From: Ahniella sp.
GTDB taxonomy: Bacteria > Pseudomonadota > Gammaproteobacteria > Xanthomonadales > Ahniellaceae
Assembly: GCA_016712105.1 (NCBI GenBank)
Contig: JADJRU010000032.1
Location: 1-49,930 of the forward strand
DNA length: 49,930 nt
Reading direction: 5' to 3'
This document shows positions 25,905 to 34,840 of this stretch, piece after piece (the first letter of the stretch is position 1; each line of letters opens with the position of its first letter). Below the pieces are notes generated by a model that saw nothing but the letters and a program-made list of their open reading frames with translations, was not told the DNA's origin and ran no database searches. The translations under genes were made by a program, and so were the position numbers.

Positions 25905-27716
25905 TCAGTGGAGGGTCATTTCCTTGGCCAGGTGGCCCGCACCATAGACTTTGTTCAGTGCTTCCAGCATGGCTGCCGGATGGACCGAGACACTGCGGTT
26001 GACCGATTCGTCGTAGAAATAGGCGCCGCCCAGCGAATGAATGTTGCCGTCGAAAATCAGGCCGACGATTTCACCGCTTGCGTTGATCAGCGGTGAGCCG
26101 GAATTGCCGCCGATGATGTCGTTCGTGCTGACCTGGTTGAAGCGTACGGAGGCATCCAGGCTGTCTTGCGCCGCCACCCAACGATCACCGAGTTTGAATG
26201 GGTCATCCGAGGTGGCACGAGCGAACAGGCCTGACAGCTGGGTGAACGGCTCGATCGCCCGACCGTCTTCTTCCCAACCGCGGACCGTGCCGTGGCTCAG
26301 GCGAAGACTGAACGTGGCATCCGGGTAAACACTCGTGCCCTTTTCGGCAAAACGGGCCGCTGCGAGCTGCTCGGCGGCGCGTTTCTCGACGGATTCGACC
26401 TGTGTCTCGTACTGCTGGCGCAAGTCACGAGCAATGGGATCAATCAGCCGCGCCATCACGAGCGCCGGGTCGTTGCTGGCCGCAATGGCCTCGGACCCGC
26501 CGTCCCACAAAGCCTTGCGGACTTTCGGATCGGCAAGTTGGCTGCCTTCGACGATTCTTGCGGCGACTTCGGCTGGGGATTCACCAGCAAGCACCGCCTT
26601 TCACGAACGGATGGTCGGTGCCCAGTCGCTCGCGAAGTTTGGCCAATGACCAGCCCAGACGGAGTTTTTCGTAGTTCGGGTAAACCGGCACATCCGCGAA
26701 GAGTCTGGCCTGAACCGCAGGCAGGCCCGCTTCGGCAAACTCGCGCAAACGAGTGCCGTCCGGTTTTTCGCGTTCGGCAGCCGCCCGAACCAGTGTCTTG
26801 GCATAGTCGAGGTGGGTCGAGTAAAAACCGAGTCCGCTCTCGATCATCAGCCAACGCACCAGATTCTGCCGCGCAAACTTCTGCGCAGCGGCGATGTCTG
26901 ACCAGGGATCACCGAACTGTTTGGCGCGAGCCGGGTCGGCGGCGACAAATTGGCGCAGCGTTTCCTCACGGGCCCGCTTGGCGGCCATGACGTCTTCGGC
27001 CATCAGCGCCCGGAACTGGCCGCTGCGGACCTTGATCCCGTTCTCGATTGCGAACAGGTCGGTTTGTACGATGCGGGCGTTTTCTTCGCTTTCCGAGGCA
27101 AACCGGGTCAGCATGCCGCGGAGCTCGTAGCTGTGCGCCAAGCGGAACGGCAGACTGACATCACGCAGGGTGCCCAGTTGCGCCATGGTCAGCAGACGCT
27201 GTGTCGAACCCGGGTGGCCCAGGGTCATGACCAGTTCGCCGGCCTCGGCGCCTTGTTTCCGGATCGGGAAGAACTGCTTCAGCTTGGCCGGCTTGCCGTT
27301 CTGGTAGACCCGAACCAGGGCCATGTCGAGGTTGTATCGCGGGAAATTGAAGTTGTCCGGATCACCGCCGAAAAAACCCGAGCGGTATTCCGGGGCGAAC
27401 GCCAGCCGAACGTCCTGGAATCGCGTATAGCGATAAAGGTGCTGGACGCCGCCCTGGTACAACTCGACCAGATCGCAGCGCGTGGTGTCGGCTTGCTTGC
27501 CGACACATTCCGCTTCGATCCGGCTTTGTTCTGCCTTCTTCCGGCCAGTCGGGCGGCCGATTGACGGGCATGGTCGAGCCATTTCTGGTCTGGATTGAAG
27601 CCATACGCTGCTTCCATGTCTGCCCGGGGCAGGTTGTCCAGGGTCCACATGCCTTCGGCTGCGTATCCGGCAAGCGGCAGGGCCAGCAACAGGCCCAGGG
27701 TGTGTTTGATCGACAT
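25905..27716 (-). pseudogene. S46 dipeptidyl-peptidase, catalytic-His region deleted, frameshifted
   Basis: The N-terminus is typical of the family: signal peptide, then AEGMWTLDNLPRADMEAAYGF...WLDHARQSAARLAG. The family continues with a G-C-S-x-S-F-V-S segment and a TNHHC catalytic His, but here the text jumps near 27545, with a change of frame, to GRKKAEQSRIEAECVGKQADTTRCDLVELYQGG. In known S46 proteins that part lies more than 100 residues later. The rest is well conserved: FFGGDPDNFNFPRYNLD, TLGHPGSTQR, and the nucleophile Ser in IIGGNSGSPLINA. A second break near 26592 (GTGAAAGGCG, one extra A) separates FVK from AVLAGESP. Without the His region the enzyme cannot be active. A real deletion or an assembly collapse are both possible. 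Confidence 0.85.
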
Positions 27717-27837
27717 TTTTTGTGTGTCCTCGAATGGCTGGTATGGCTTGTCAGGCAGCGGGGCCCTCAAAACCTGCGGAGCATAGAGCTGGCGAAGGAC
27801 CCAATGCCCGTGCCAAACGCTTGGCCGTTTCGGAAAA

Positions 27838-27855
27838 CTGTCAAGGAATTGTCAC
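27838..27855 (+). promoter_or_regulatory. Upstream Pho box
   Basis: CTGTCAA-GGAA-TTGTCAC, the 7-4-7 direct repeat of a PhoB site, 228 bp before the pstS start. It could add to pstS control or serve the divergent S46 promoter. Confidence 0.55.
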
Positions 27856-28005
27856 GATCAGGCAATGCGTGTGGCGGAAACTTTCCTGGCGTGGAGACCA
27901 GCGCCGAGGCCGGCAGATCGTCCGGTGGCAGCGTTTGTCGGCACGTGCCGGGCGGCACCATCGCCGCCGTCCCGGCACGTGCCCACGCGATTCCGAATCG
28001 ACGAA

Positions 28006-28039
28006 CTGTCATCACGGTGTCATATCCGGCTCCCAGAAT
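28006..28039 (+). promoter_or_regulatory. pstS Pho box and -10
   Basis: CTGTCAT-CACG-GTGTCAT (28006-28023) is a close match to the PhoB consensus. CAGAAT (28034-28039) follows 10 bp later, the usual spacing for a PhoB-activated promoter in which the Pho box replaces the -35 element. The pstS start lies 27 bp further. Confidence 0.75.
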
Positions 28040-28066
28040 GTCGTCATTCTGAAATGGAGCGCTTAC

Positions 28067-29081
28067 ATGTTTTCGAAACAGTGGATTTTCGGTGTTTTGG
28101 CGGGTCTCGCCCTCGTTGGCCCGGCACATTCCGCCAGCGTGACCGGCGCGGGCGCTTCGTTCGTGTTTCCGGCGATGACCAAGTGGTCGTCGGAATACAA
28201 CAAGGCCACAGGCCACAAGATCAATTACCAGAGCATCGGCTCGGGTGGTGGTATCGCACAGGCGAAGGCCAATACGGTTGCGTTCGGCTCGTCGGATGCG
28301 CCCCTGAACCCGGAAGATCTGGCTGCGCACAAGCTGCGCCAGTTCCCTTCGGTGATCGGCGGTGTTGTGCCGGTGGTGAATCTGCCGGGTGTCACGGACG
28401 GCCAGCTCAAGCTGACCGGTGAGCTGCTGGCGAACATGTACCTCGGCAAAGGTCGCCAGTTGGGACCACGCCGACATCAAGGCGCTGAATCCGGGTGTCA
28501 CGCTGCCGGCCAAGCCGATTCGCCTGATCTATCGTTCGGACGGTTCGGGCACCACGTTCAACTTCGTCAACTATCTCAGCAAGGTCTCGCCGGATTGGAA
28601 GTCCAAGGTTGGCGAAGGCACGGCAGTGCGTTGGCCGGGTGGTTTCGGTGGCAAGGGCAACGAAGGTGTGGCCGCCTATGTCAAGCAGATCCAGGGTTCG
28701 ATCGGTTATGTCGAACTGAGTTACGCGCTGACGAACAAGCTGACCTATACCTCGATGAAGAATGCCGATGGCGAGTTCGTCCTGCCGAGTATCGCGACCT
28801 TCTCGGCGGCTGCGGAAAGCGCCGATTGGGCCAACTCGAAGGACTTCTATCTGGTGATCACGAACGCCCCGGGCAAAACGTCCTGGCCGATCGCCGCGAC
28901 CAACTTCATCCTGATGTCGGAAACGCCGAAGAAAGCCGACGAAGCGAAGGCCGCGCAGGAATTCTTCAAGTGGGTGTATGCCAGCGGCGACGCGTCCGCC
29001 ACGGCACTGGGTTACGTGCCACTGCCGGATTCTCTGGTCACGCAGATCGAGCAGTACTGGGCGACGCACCTCAAATATTGA
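28067..29081 (+). CDS. pstS: Phosphate ABC transporter substrate-binding protein, one frame change
   Basis: Reconstructed 337 aa from MFSKQWIFGVLAG (GGAG eight bases upstream). The signal peptide ends near AHSA. Phosphate-site motifs are TGAGASFVFPAM at the mature N-terminus, SIGSGGGIAQ, and YRSDGSGTTFNFVNYLS. The frame breaks near 28450, where GGCAAAGGTC should read GGCAAGGTC: YLGK continues as VASWDHADIKALNPG. The span fits one inserted base. It captures periplasmic phosphate for PstCAB. A terminator right after the gene would give more PstS than the membrane parts. Confidence 0.93.
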
Positions 29082-29110
29082 AGTTGGACTCTGGGAACGT
29101 CAAGCTTCAG

Positions 29111-29141
29111 TCGGGAGGGCAGCAATGCCCTCCCGATTTTT
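29111..29141 (+). terminator. Terminator/attenuator between pstS and pstC
   Basis: TCGGGAGGGCA-GCAA-TGCCCTCCCGA, 11 perfect pairs, followed by TTTTTGC. It lies 30 bp after the pstS stop. Partial read-through would lower pstCAB-phoU relative to pstS. Confidence 0.85.
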
Positions 29142-29187
29142 GCTTGTTATCCTCCACTCTCTTGATTGATCGTACGAGCGCCCGTCG

Positions 29188-30168
29188 ATGAATGCCGAAG
29201 TACAACGCGAACTGCGCCTGGAGGCTGTTGCCAAAAGGGCCCACAGTGACCAGCGCATGGATTTTTTCTTCCGCAGCCTGACGGCCAGCGCGGCATGGTT
29301 TGTCCTGATCACTTTGGTCGGCGCCATGCTGGTGATGTTCGACGGTGGCCGGGAAGCGCTCGTCGAGCAAGGCACCAAGTTCGTCACGACTGACTATTGG
29401 GATCCGGCCAACCTGATCTTTCACGGCTTGGCGCCGATTGTCGGCACACTGCTGACGTCGTTGATTGCGTTGTTGATCGCAGTGCCGATCAGTTTCGGGA
29501 TCGCCGTGTTCCTGACCGAAGTGGCACCAGCCTGGTTGCGCACGCCGGTGGCGACCGCCATCGAATTGCTGGCGGGTATTCCGTCGATCATCTACGGCAT
29601 GTGGGGTTTGTTTGTCCTCGTCCCATGGCTAGGCGAGTACGTCTACCCGTGGCTCATCGATGAACTGGGAACCTGGCCTGTGATCGGCCCGTGGTTTCAG
29701 GGCATTCCAATCGGCATCGGCTTGCTGACAGCCGGTTTCGTGCTGGCGGTCATGGTCATTCCGTTCATCAGTTCGATCATGCGCGAAGTGTTCCTGACAG
29801 TACCGGGCCGGCTCAAGGAGTCCGCCTATGCGCTGGGCTCGACGCGATGGGAGGTGGTCTGGGACATCGTGCTGCCGTACACGCGTGGGGCCGTGATTGG
29901 CGGCGTGTTCCTCGGTCTGGGTCGGGCACTTGGTGAGACCATGGCCGTGACGTTCGTGATCGGCAATGCCAATCGATTGGGCACGTTGCTGGAACCGGGC
30001 AGTTCGATCTCGGCGACCATCGCCAATGAATTCGCCGAAGCTTTTGCCGACGAGCATCGGTCCGCGCTTCTGGGCTTGGGCTTCCTGCTGTTTGTGGTCA
30101 GCTTCATCGTGCTCAGCATCGCGAAGCTGATGCTCAAGGGGATGAGTCGCTGGGAGGGTAAACGATGA
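29188..30168 (+). CDS. pstC: Phosphate ABC transporter permease PstC
   Basis: 326 aa. Six transmembrane helices; the first is ASAAWFVLITLVGAMLVMF. The permease EAA loop is visible as RLKESAYALGSTRWEVVWDIVLPYTRGAVIGGVFLGLGRALGET. The segment ELLAGIPSIIYGMWGLFVLVPWL is typical of PstC. It pairs with PstA to form the phosphate channel. The gene overlaps pstA by 4 bp. Confidence 0.96.
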   Translation: MNAEVQRELRLEAVAKRAHSDQRMDFFFRSLTASAAWFVLITLVGAMLVMFDGGREALVEQGTKFVTTDYWDPANLIFHGLAPIVGTLLTSLIALLIAVPISFGIAVFLTEVAPAWLRTPVATAIELLAGIPSIIYGMWGLFVLVPWLGEYVYPWLIDELGTWPVIGPWFQGIPIGIGLLTAGFVLAVMVIPFISSIMREVFLTVPGRLKESAYALGSTRWEVVWDIVLPYTRGAVIGGVFLGLGRALGETMAVTFVIGNANRLGTLLEPGSSISATIANEFAEAFADEHRSALLGLGFLLFVVSFIVLSIAKLMLKGMSRWEGKR

Positions 30169-31025
30169 GCACGGTTGCAGAACGTCTGTATCTCCGGCGC
30201 CGGATCACCAACGGTATTGCCCTGGTGCTGTCGGGTGCGGCGGCAGTCTTTGGTCTGATCATGCTCGGCTGGATCCTCTGGACCACGATCAGCAAAGGCG
30301 CTTCGGCGCTCGGACCACAACTCTTCACCACCGCCACCGCTCCGCCCGGGGAACCTGGCGGCTTGGCGAACGCAATCGTCGGCACGCTGACCATTTGCCT
30401 TTCGGCCGTGGCATGGGCAACCCCACTGGGTATCCTGGCCGGCACGTACCTCGCCGAATATGCCAACTACACCAAACGCGGCGAGTTGATCCGCTTCGTC
30501 AACGACATCCTGTTGTCGGCGCCGTCCATCGTGCTGGGCCTGTTCATCTACACCTTGATCGTGCGGCCGATGGAACAGTTCTCGATGTTCGCGGGCGTTC
30601 TGGCTCTGGGGTTCATCGTGCTACCCGTGGTTGTGCGGACTACCGATGAAATGCTGCGCATGGTGCCGACGCAAATGCGTGAAGCGGCCTTGTCCCTCGG
30701 CGTGCCGCAATGGAAAGTCACGACCCAGGTGCTCTACCGCGCCGCGCTTTCAGGCATCACGACCGGCGTGTTGCTGGGGCTTGCGCGCATCAGCGGCGAG
30801 ACGGCGCCTTTGATTTTCACGAACACCAACAATCAGTACTGGAATTTCTCGCCGCTGCAGCCCATGAGCAATCTGCCGATGACCATCTACGAATATGCCA
30901 AGAGCCCATTCGAAGACTGGCAGCAACTTGCCTGGGCCGGTGCCCTGTTGATCACCGCGTTCGTGCTGCTGGTCAGCGTGGTCGCGCGACTTCTGCTCCT
31001 CAAGAACAAACAAAGCCATGACTGA
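30165..31025 (+). CDS. pstA: Phosphate ABC transporter permease PstA
   Basis: 286 aa with six predicted membrane helices (for example ALVLSGAAAVFGLIMLGWIL). The EAA loop MREAALSLGVPQWKVTTQVLYRAALSGITTGVLLGLARISGET and DILLSAPSIVLGLFIYTL are family hallmarks. ATGA overlap with pstC, and an 8-bp overlap with pstB. Confidence 0.96.
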   Translation: MSTVAERLYLRRRITNGIALVLSGAAAVFGLIMLGWILWTTISKGASALGPQLFTTATAPPGEPGGLANAIVGTLTICLSAVAWATPLGILAGTYLAEYANYTKRGELIRFVNDILLSAPSIVLGLFIYTLIVRPMEQFSMFAGVLALGFIVLPVVVRTTDEMLRMVPTQMREAALSLGVPQWKVTTQVLYRAALSGITTGVLLGLARISGETAPLIFTNTNNQYWNFSPLQPMSNLPMTIYEYAKSPFEDWQQLAWAGALLITAFVLLVSVVARLLLLKNKQSHD

Positions 31026-31818
31026 GCCTGTCATTCCAAAGACCGAGAAGGTCGTCGCAGCCGCTGGCGCCAAACTGTCGGCGCGCAACCTGAGTTTTTA
31101 CTATCAGCAGGCTCGGGCCATCGACAACGTCAGTTTCGATGTCGCTGAACGCAAGATCACTGCGCTGATCGGTCCGTCCGGTTGCGGCAAGAGCACCTTG
31201 TTGCGCATCTTCAACCGCATCTATTCGGTGTATCCGGGTCAGCGTGCGGAAGGTGAGGTAATGCTGGATGGCGAGAACATCCTGGCGCCCGGTTACTCGC
31301 TGAACCGGCTGCGCAGCAAGGTCGGCATGGTCTTCCAGAAGCCGGTGCCGTTCCCGATGTCGATTTTCGACAATATTTCCTATGGTATCGGGCACTACGA
31401 AAAGCTCGGGCGCGCCGAGATGACCGACCGAGTCGAACAGGCGCTGCGCCAGGCCGCGTTGTGGGATGAGGTCAAGGACAAGCTGAAGCACAGCGCACTT
31501 GGCCTGTCCGGTGGCCAGCAGCAGCGTTTGTGTATCGCACGCGCAGTCGCACTGAAGCCGGAAGTGATCCTGTTCGACGAGCCGACGTCCGCACTCGACC
31601 CGATTGCCACCGGCAAGATCGAGCAGCTGTTTGCCGAGTTGAAGCAGCAATTCACCATCCTCATCGTGACGCACAACATGCAGCAGGCGGCACGGTGTTC
31701 GGACTACACGGCGTTCATGTACCTCGGCGAACTGGTCGAGTTCGGCGAGACCGAAACCATCTTCACGAAGCCGACCAAGCAGCAGACCGAAGACTACATC
31801 ACCGGCCGTTTCGGCTGA
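31018..31818 (+). CDS. pstB: Phosphate ABC transporter ATP-binding protein PstB
   Basis: 266 aa. Walker A GPSGCGKST, Q-loop VGMVFQKPVPFPMSIFDN (the PFPMSI string is typical of PstB), signature LSGGQQQR, Walker B VILFDEPTSALDP and switch His in VTHNMQQA are all present. It powers phosphate import by PstCA, and with PhoU it also reports phosphate status to PhoR. It lies 16 bp before phoU. Confidence 0.97.
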   Translation: MTEPVIPKTEKVVAAAGAKLSARNLSFYYQQARAIDNVSFDVAERKITALIGPSGCGKSTLLRIFNRIYSVYPGQRAEGEVMLDGENILAPGYSLNRLRSKVGMVFQKPVPFPMSIFDNISYGIGHYEKLGRAEMTDRVEQALRQAALWDEVKDKLKHSALGLSGGQQQRLCIARAVALKPEVILFDEPTSALDPIATGKIEQLFAELKQQFTILIVTHNMQQAARCSDYTAFMYLGELVEFGETETIFTKPTKQQTEDYITGRFG

Positions 31819-31834
31819 GCAGGAGAACACCGAC

Positions 31835-32533
31835 ATGACCCCGGCCAACGAACATATCGTCAAGAGCTTCGACAGCGAGCTTGCACGGCTGAACCGCGAG
31901 ATCGAGCGAATGGGCAACCTGGCCTTGAGCCAGTTGGATGCCGCGATCAGTGCCTTGAACAAACGGGATCTGGCTGCGGCTGATCGTGTGGTGGCCGGTG
32001 ACAACGATCTGGATCAGATGGAGCGTGATGTCGCACATGACGCCCTCAAGTTGTTGGCATTGCGCCAGCCCATGGCGCGTGATCTGCGTGAGGTGTATGC
32101 GGCCTTGCGCGTGTCGGCCGACATCGAGCGTATCGGTGACTACGCGTCGAACATTGCCAAACGGTCGAAGGTGCTCAGTGCCGAGGACCCGATGCGCGTC
32201 ACCGCCGGCATGATTCCTCTGGCGCAAATGGCGCAGCAGTTGTTGGCTGACGCGTTGCGTGCGTTCCGCGAACGGGATGACCAGATGGCCATCACGGTGC
32301 GTGCGCGGGATGTCGAACTTGATGCCCTCTACACGACCTTGTTCCGGGGTTTGCTCACGTACATGGCTGAAGACACGCGCAAGCTGACTGCCTGTACGCA
32401 GCTCATGTTTCTCGGCAAGGACGTCGAGCGGATCGGCGACCACGCCACGAACATCTGCGAGTCCGTGTGGTTCCTCGTTCACGGCAAGCCGATCGCCGAG
32501 CGGCGCGAGAAGGCGGATCGTACGGCCGAGTAA
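31835..32533 (+). CDS. phoU: Phosphate signalling protein PhoU
   Basis: 232 aa made of two homologous three-helix bundles. Each carries a metal-site E..D motif: RVSADIERIGDYASNIAK in the first and FLGKDVERIGDHATNICE in the second. PhoU links the Pst transporter to PhoR and keeps the Pho regulon off when phosphate is ample. Last gene of the pst operon. A 10-bp-stem hairpin (32548-32573) right after the stop also encodes the end of the convergent gene. Confidence 0.96.
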   Translation: MTPANEHIVKSFDSELARLNREIERMGNLALSQLDAAISALNKRDLAAADRVVAGDNDLDQMERDVAHDALKLLALRQPMARDLREVYAALRVSADIERIGDYASNIAKRSKVLSAEDPMRVTAGMIPLAQMAQQLLADALRAFRERDDQMAITVRARDVELDALYTTLFRGLLTYMAEDTRKLTACTQLMFLGKDVERIGDHATNICESVWFLVHGKPIAERREKADRTAE

Positions 32534-32541
32534 AAGGGCCT

Positions 32542-33061
32542 TTACCGGGACGACCGCACTGCGCGGTCGTCCAGGTGAAACAGAGCACGGACGTTCAGTT
32601 CGACCGGTTTCGTTGAGCCGTCGGTCTGGTACTCCTGGGCAATACCCGTGACTTCGAGTTCCAGCGTTCGGCCGTCCGAAGCCAGGATGTGGATCCGGTT
32701 GGTGTCGCTCACTTCGTGTTCGTAATAGTAGAAGTCGACGACATACTCATCACGCTCGGCGTCGAAGCCACTCGGTATTTCGAATACGGTCCCCGGTTTG
32801 AGCTCCAAGGTCTCTCCGGGTGGCAGGAAGCAACGTCAGTTCCCAGAATGGGGTCGGCATGCCCTCGCGTGGTGGCAGTGGTTCCAGTAGGCGTCCGGCT
32901 TCGATACGGAGTGTCAGGGCGGCTTGGCCGCTGTCTGAGTAAGTTGACCAGACCGCGCGTTCGACTTCGTGGCGCTCGGTTCGATCGGGAAACTCGATGG
33001 CCCATTCCGCAGGCAGTGCGGTCGAGAGGATCGTCATCAGCAGGAGTCCGGTGAGCGGCAT
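32542..33061 (-). CDS. Small exported protein, unknown function, one frame change
   Basis: Reconstructed about 172 aa from MPLTGLLLMTILSTALPAEW (ATG at 33061), a clear signal peptide. The frame changes near 32828: WELTLLP is followed in the next frame by PGETLELKPGTVFEI if one base of CTTCCTG is dropped. The mature part is beta-rich (VDFYYYEHEVSDTNRIHILASDGRTLELEVTGIAQEYQ) and ends HLDDRAVRSSR. No family recognised. It is convergent with phoU, only 8 bp apart, with a shared hairpin covering its last codons. A lone gene followed upstream by two REP palindromes. Confidence 0.65.
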
Positions 33062-33107
33062 GATGTAACTGATACGGACAAAGCCGGAGATTCCGTGCAT
33101 GGGGCCG

Positions 33108-33141
33108 TGTAGGCTGGGCTGAGCACAGCGAAGCCCAGCTC
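33108..33141. repeat. REP-like palindrome, copy 2
   Basis: GTAGGCTGGGCT-GAGCACAGCGA-AGCCCAGC. Same GCTGGGCT / AGCCCAGC stem as the copy at 1634, with a longer, degenerate loop. Confidence 0.7.
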
Positions 33142-33249
33142 CTGGCCTCACGGGCGTGTGGGTTTGCGGGATATCGCCATGTCGGGTTTTCTGTTGTGTT
33201 TTCGCAGGCTGGACAGGCCCACGTCGTGTTTCCTGTGGTGGTGCCGCTA

Positions 33250-33284
33250 GTAGCTGGGCTTCGCTTCGCTCAGCGCCAGCCTAC
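33250..33284. repeat. REP-like palindrome, copy 3, supplies the ilvA stop
   Basis: GTAGCTGGGCTTCGCTTCGCTCAGCGCCAGCCTAC. The flanking GTAG/CTAC and GCTGG/CCAGC stems match the other copies. The minus-strand TAG in CCTAC is the ilvA stop codon, so the repeat abuts and terminates the gene. It may also act as the operon's transcriptional end or stabiliser. Confidence 0.7.
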
Positions 33285-34828
33285 AAGAACGCTCGGTAGG
33301 CGGGGTTGGCGGTTTCTTCGGTGAACGCGTAGCCCAGTTCCTGGAGGTGCTGATCGAACTCGGTTGCGTCCTGGGCTGGGACCTGGATGCCGGCTAGGAC
33401 ACGGCCGTAGTCGGAGCCGTGGTTGCGATAGTGGAACAGGCTGATGTTCCAGTGATGGCCGATGGCGTCAAGGAACTTGAGCAGCGCACCTTTGCGCTCG
33501 GGGAATTCGAAACGGAACAGGCGTTCGTCGTGGAGCTCGGGCGCACGACCGCCGACCATGTAGCGGACATGCAACTTCGCCATTTCGTTCTGGCTGAGGT
33601 CGGTGACCGGAAAGCCGCCAGCCTCGAGGGAATCGACGAGGTGGCGGCGGTCACTGCCGTTGGGCTCGATGCTCAGGCCGACAAAAATCTGTGCTTCGCG
33701 TTGATCAGCGTAGCGGTAATTGAACTCGGTCACGGAGCGCTGGCCCAACAGTGCACAGAAGTTCCGAAAACTCCCCGGTTGCTCGGGAATGGTGACGGCC
33801 AGCAGCAACTCCCGATCGGCACCGATGTCGGCTCTTTCGGCGACATGGCGGAGGCGGTCGAAGTTCATGTTGGCGCCACTAAGCACGGCCACGGCCGCGC
33901 GTTCGAACGGGCCGTGTTCCTGCACGTATCGCTTCAAACCGGCCAGTGCGAGTGCGCCGGCGGGTTCGAGCAACACACGGGTGTCCTCGAAGCCATCCTG
34001 GATCGCCGCACAGATTTCGTCGGTATCAACCAGGACCAGATCATCGAGATATTGCGCGAGTAATCGATGGGTTTCGGTGCCGGCCTCGCGAACCGCTGCG
34101 CCGTCGGCAAAGGCGCCGACGCGCGGCAAACGCACAGGACCACCATGCTCGAGCGCGGCTTTCATGCACGCAGCATCACGCGGCTCAACGCCGATCAATC
34201 GCACATGGGGATACAGTGCCTTGATGTAGGCCGCCACCCCCGCGGCCAGACCGCCGCCGCCGATGGGCAGGAATACGGCGTCGAGTTCATCACCCGGACG
34301 CTGGCGCAGGATTTCCATGCCAATCGTGCCCTGGCCGGCAATCACATCCGGGTCGTCGAACGGATGGACAAAACACAAACCCTGTTGTGTACCCAATTGA
34401 CGCGCGTGCGCGAATGCGGCATCGAAGTCGTCACCAAACAGGACGATCTCGCCGCCGAGGTCGGCGACGGCCTGGACCTTGATGCGAGGGGTCGTCTGCG
34501 GCATCACGATGACGGTTCGCACACCAAGCCGTCGACCGGCCAGCGCAACACCTTGGGCGTGATTGCCGGCTGACGCACACACCACACCCCGCAAACGCTC
34601 GGCCGCCGACAACTGGCGCATCTTGTTGTACGCGCCGCGCAACTTGAACGAGAACACCGGTTGCAGGTCTTCGCGCTTGAGCAGCACCAAGGTGCCAAGG
34701 CGTTTGGACAGGCGCGGTGCACGCTCCAGGGGTGTTTCCTCGGCGACGTCGTACACCTGCGCCCGCAAGATCCGATGCAGGTACGGTTCCTGTTGGGTGC
34801 GCGAGGCGGTACCGAGGTCGCCGATCAT
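33281..34828 (-). CDS. ilvA: Threonine deaminase, biosynthetic
   Basis: 515 aa, the length of the regulated biosynthetic form. It is a PLP enzyme converting threonine to 2-oxobutanoate, the first step to isoleucine. The PLP Lys lies in FSFKLRGAYNKM (about residue 62); ASAGNHAQGVA and the phosphate-binding glycine run IGGGGLAAGVAAY are intact. Two C-terminal ACT-like regulatory domains (about residues 335-515) should bind isoleucine and valine. Last gene of the ilv operon; the start follows the corrected ilvE stop by 12 bp. The stop codon lies inside a REP palindrome. Confidence 0.95.
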   Translation of the reverse strand: MIGDLGTASRTQQEPYLHRILRAQVYDVAEETPLERAPRLSKRLGTLVLLKREDLQPVFSFKLRGAYNKMRQLSAAERLRGVVCASAGNHAQGVALAGRRLGVRTVIVMPQTTPRIKVQAVADLGGEIVLFGDDFDAAFAHARQLGTQQGLCFVHPFDDPDVIAGQGTIGMEILRQRPGDELDAVFLPIGGGGLAAGVAAYIKALYPHVRLIGVEPRDAACMKAALEHGGPVRLPRVGAFADGAAVREAGTETHRLLAQYLDDLVLVDTDEICAAIQDGFEDTRVLLEPAGALALAGLKRYVQEHGPFERAAVAVLSGANMNFDRLRHVAERADIGADRELLLAVTIPEQPGSFRNFCALLGQRSVTEFNYRYADQREAQIFVGLSIEPNGSDRRHLVDSLEAGGFPVTDLSQNEMAKLHVRYMVGGRAPELHDERLFRFEFPERKGALLKFLDAIGHHWNISLFHYRNHGSDYGRVLAGIQVPAQDATEFDQHLQELGYAFTEETANPAYRAFL

Positions 34829-34840
34829 CTCGATTCCAGA

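Noticed and set aside
22668..28450. Programmed ribosomal frameshifting in hflK, hflX or pstS
   Set aside because: No shared slippery heptamer or downstream structure; the shifts are scattered +1 insertions in genes that are unbroken in other bacteria.
34825..34840. Overlap of ilvE with the ilvA start
   Set aside because: It disappears when the C-terminal frame change in ilvE is corrected; the true stop is at 34841.
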